Source: Planctomycetota bacterium (lineage in GTDB: Bacteria > Planctomycetota > Phycisphaerae > WQYP01). Taken from it: a DNA stretch of 7,450 nt. Below the pieces are notes generated by a model, which was given only the letters and a program-made list of their open reading frames with translations, was not told the DNA's origin and made no database searches. Below, one piece after another: positions 7,016 through 7,450 of the stretch. Within the stretch, counting starts at the first letter, position 1; every line of letters begins with the position of its first letter. The DNA lies in contig JAKAYZ010000087.1 in NCBI GenBank assembly GCA_021816165.1, positions 1-7,450 of the forward strand, in the 5' to 3' direction. The position numbers and the translations under genes are program-made.

Positions 7016-7450
7016 TCAGGGTCGAGATGGGGTAGACTTGCTCCCGCACACCCCGGCCCGCGTTGCTGCGGTGGGTGGCTGCTGCGGATAACAACCGAAT
7101 TCCTTCCAGGTGTCCAGCATGAGTTGGTAGCGGGCCAAACGCATGCCAGTATAGATGCAGTTGCTGGTGCAGAAAATATAGCCACCGTCCGGCATGCCAT
7201 GGCGCAGCGAATAACGTACGGAATCAATCACCTCGGCATCTGTGCCGGTATCGAGGGCGGCGCAATTGACGTTGCCGCACAGGCAGACTTGATGGCCATA
7301 AAGACGCTTTACCTGGGCGATATCCACGCCGCCCTGGGGGTCCAGAGAATGCAGCGCGTGCGGTTGAGTTTGCATCAGTTGATCGATAATGGGCATGATG
7401 TTGCCATCCGTGTGTTTAATAGCATAAAAGCCGCGGTCGCGGTAGGCCCG
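7016..7450 (-). CDS. Uroporphyrinogen decarboxylase (URO-D) family protein, 5'-truncated by the window edge
   Basis: The frame is open from the right edge to a TGA at 7016-7018, giving 144 visible residues. This is about the C-terminal 40 percent of a URO-D-fold protein. An internal ATG at 7396 lies inside a conserved motif and is not the start. Recognisable elements are KHTDGNI (12-18), LDPQGGVDIAQVKRLYG (about 36-52), LCGNVNCA (about 56-63) and DGGYIFCTSNCIYTG (about 88-102). They match a group of URO-D paralogues common in Planctomycetota and Lentisphaerota, not the heme-pathway HemE. His13 is followed by Thr-Asp, whereas corrinoid-dependent methyltransferases of this fold carry a His-x-Cys zinc motif. 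A methyltransferase role is therefore possible but not shown. After GCYP comes a low-complexity tail of about 22 residues rich in Pro, Thr, Ala and Ser. The function is unknown. Confidence 0.87.
   Translation of the reverse strand, partial: RAYRDRGFYAIKHTDGNIMPIIDQLMQTQPHALHSLDPQGGVDIAQVKRLYGHQVCLCGNVNCAALDTGTDAEVIDSVRYSLRHGMPDGGYIFCTSNCIYTGMRLARYQLMLDTWKEFGCYPQQPPTAATRAGVCGSKSTPSRP

Noticed and set aside
1..7450. CRISPR array, tRNA, rRNA, insertion sequence, attachment site or toxin-antitoxin pair
   Set aside because: I saw no regularly spaced repeats, cloverleaf sequence, transposase motifs or terminal inverted repeats. All long frames are explained by ordinary genes.

Overview
The window holds the 3' part of a glycoside hydrolase gene on the + strand, a complete four-gene Pst high-affinity phosphate transporter on the - strand, and the 3' part of a URO-D-family gene on the - strand. 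The DNA looks moderately GC-rich. PstS has a Sec signal peptide with no lipobox cysteine, which fits a Gram-negative envelope. A large GH35-type protein and a URO-D paralogue of the 'HTDGN' type on one contig suggest Planctomycetota or a related PVC lineage. This is inferred from gene content and family feel, not from a marker gene.

Layout: (1) 3-2420 (+), C-terminal 805 residues of a GH35-like beta-galactosidase whose 5' end lies outside the window. (2) 2421-2575, convergent intergenic region with a terminator-like hairpin for the hydrolase and a second hairpin. (3) 2576-6815 (-), transcribed right to left in the order pstB, pstS, pstC, pstA. The pstC-pstA junction is tight (17 nt), while pstB-pstS (156 nt) and pstS-pstC (182 nt) are separated by spacers that hold structured or repeated sequence. 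(4) 6816-7015, a short intergenic region with a terminator-like hairpin and a candidate pstB promoter. (5) 7016-7450 (-), C-terminal 144 residues of a URO-D-family protein running off the right edge.

How it works together: PstS would capture phosphate in the periplasm, PstC and PstA form the inner-membrane channel, and PstB powers uptake with ATP. The order differs from the common pstS-pstC-pstA-pstB(-phoU) arrangement because pstB comes first, and no phoU, phoB or phoR is visible. The spacers suggest that pstS is set apart from its neighbours: a strong stem-loop follows its stop codon, and its start codon lies in a potential alternative hairpin. The hydrolase and the URO-D gene look like separate transcription units with no evident functional link to phosphate uptake. 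I found no tRNA, rRNA, CRISPR array, insertion sequence or clear novel system. The most interesting items are RNA-level and organisational features of the pst locus.
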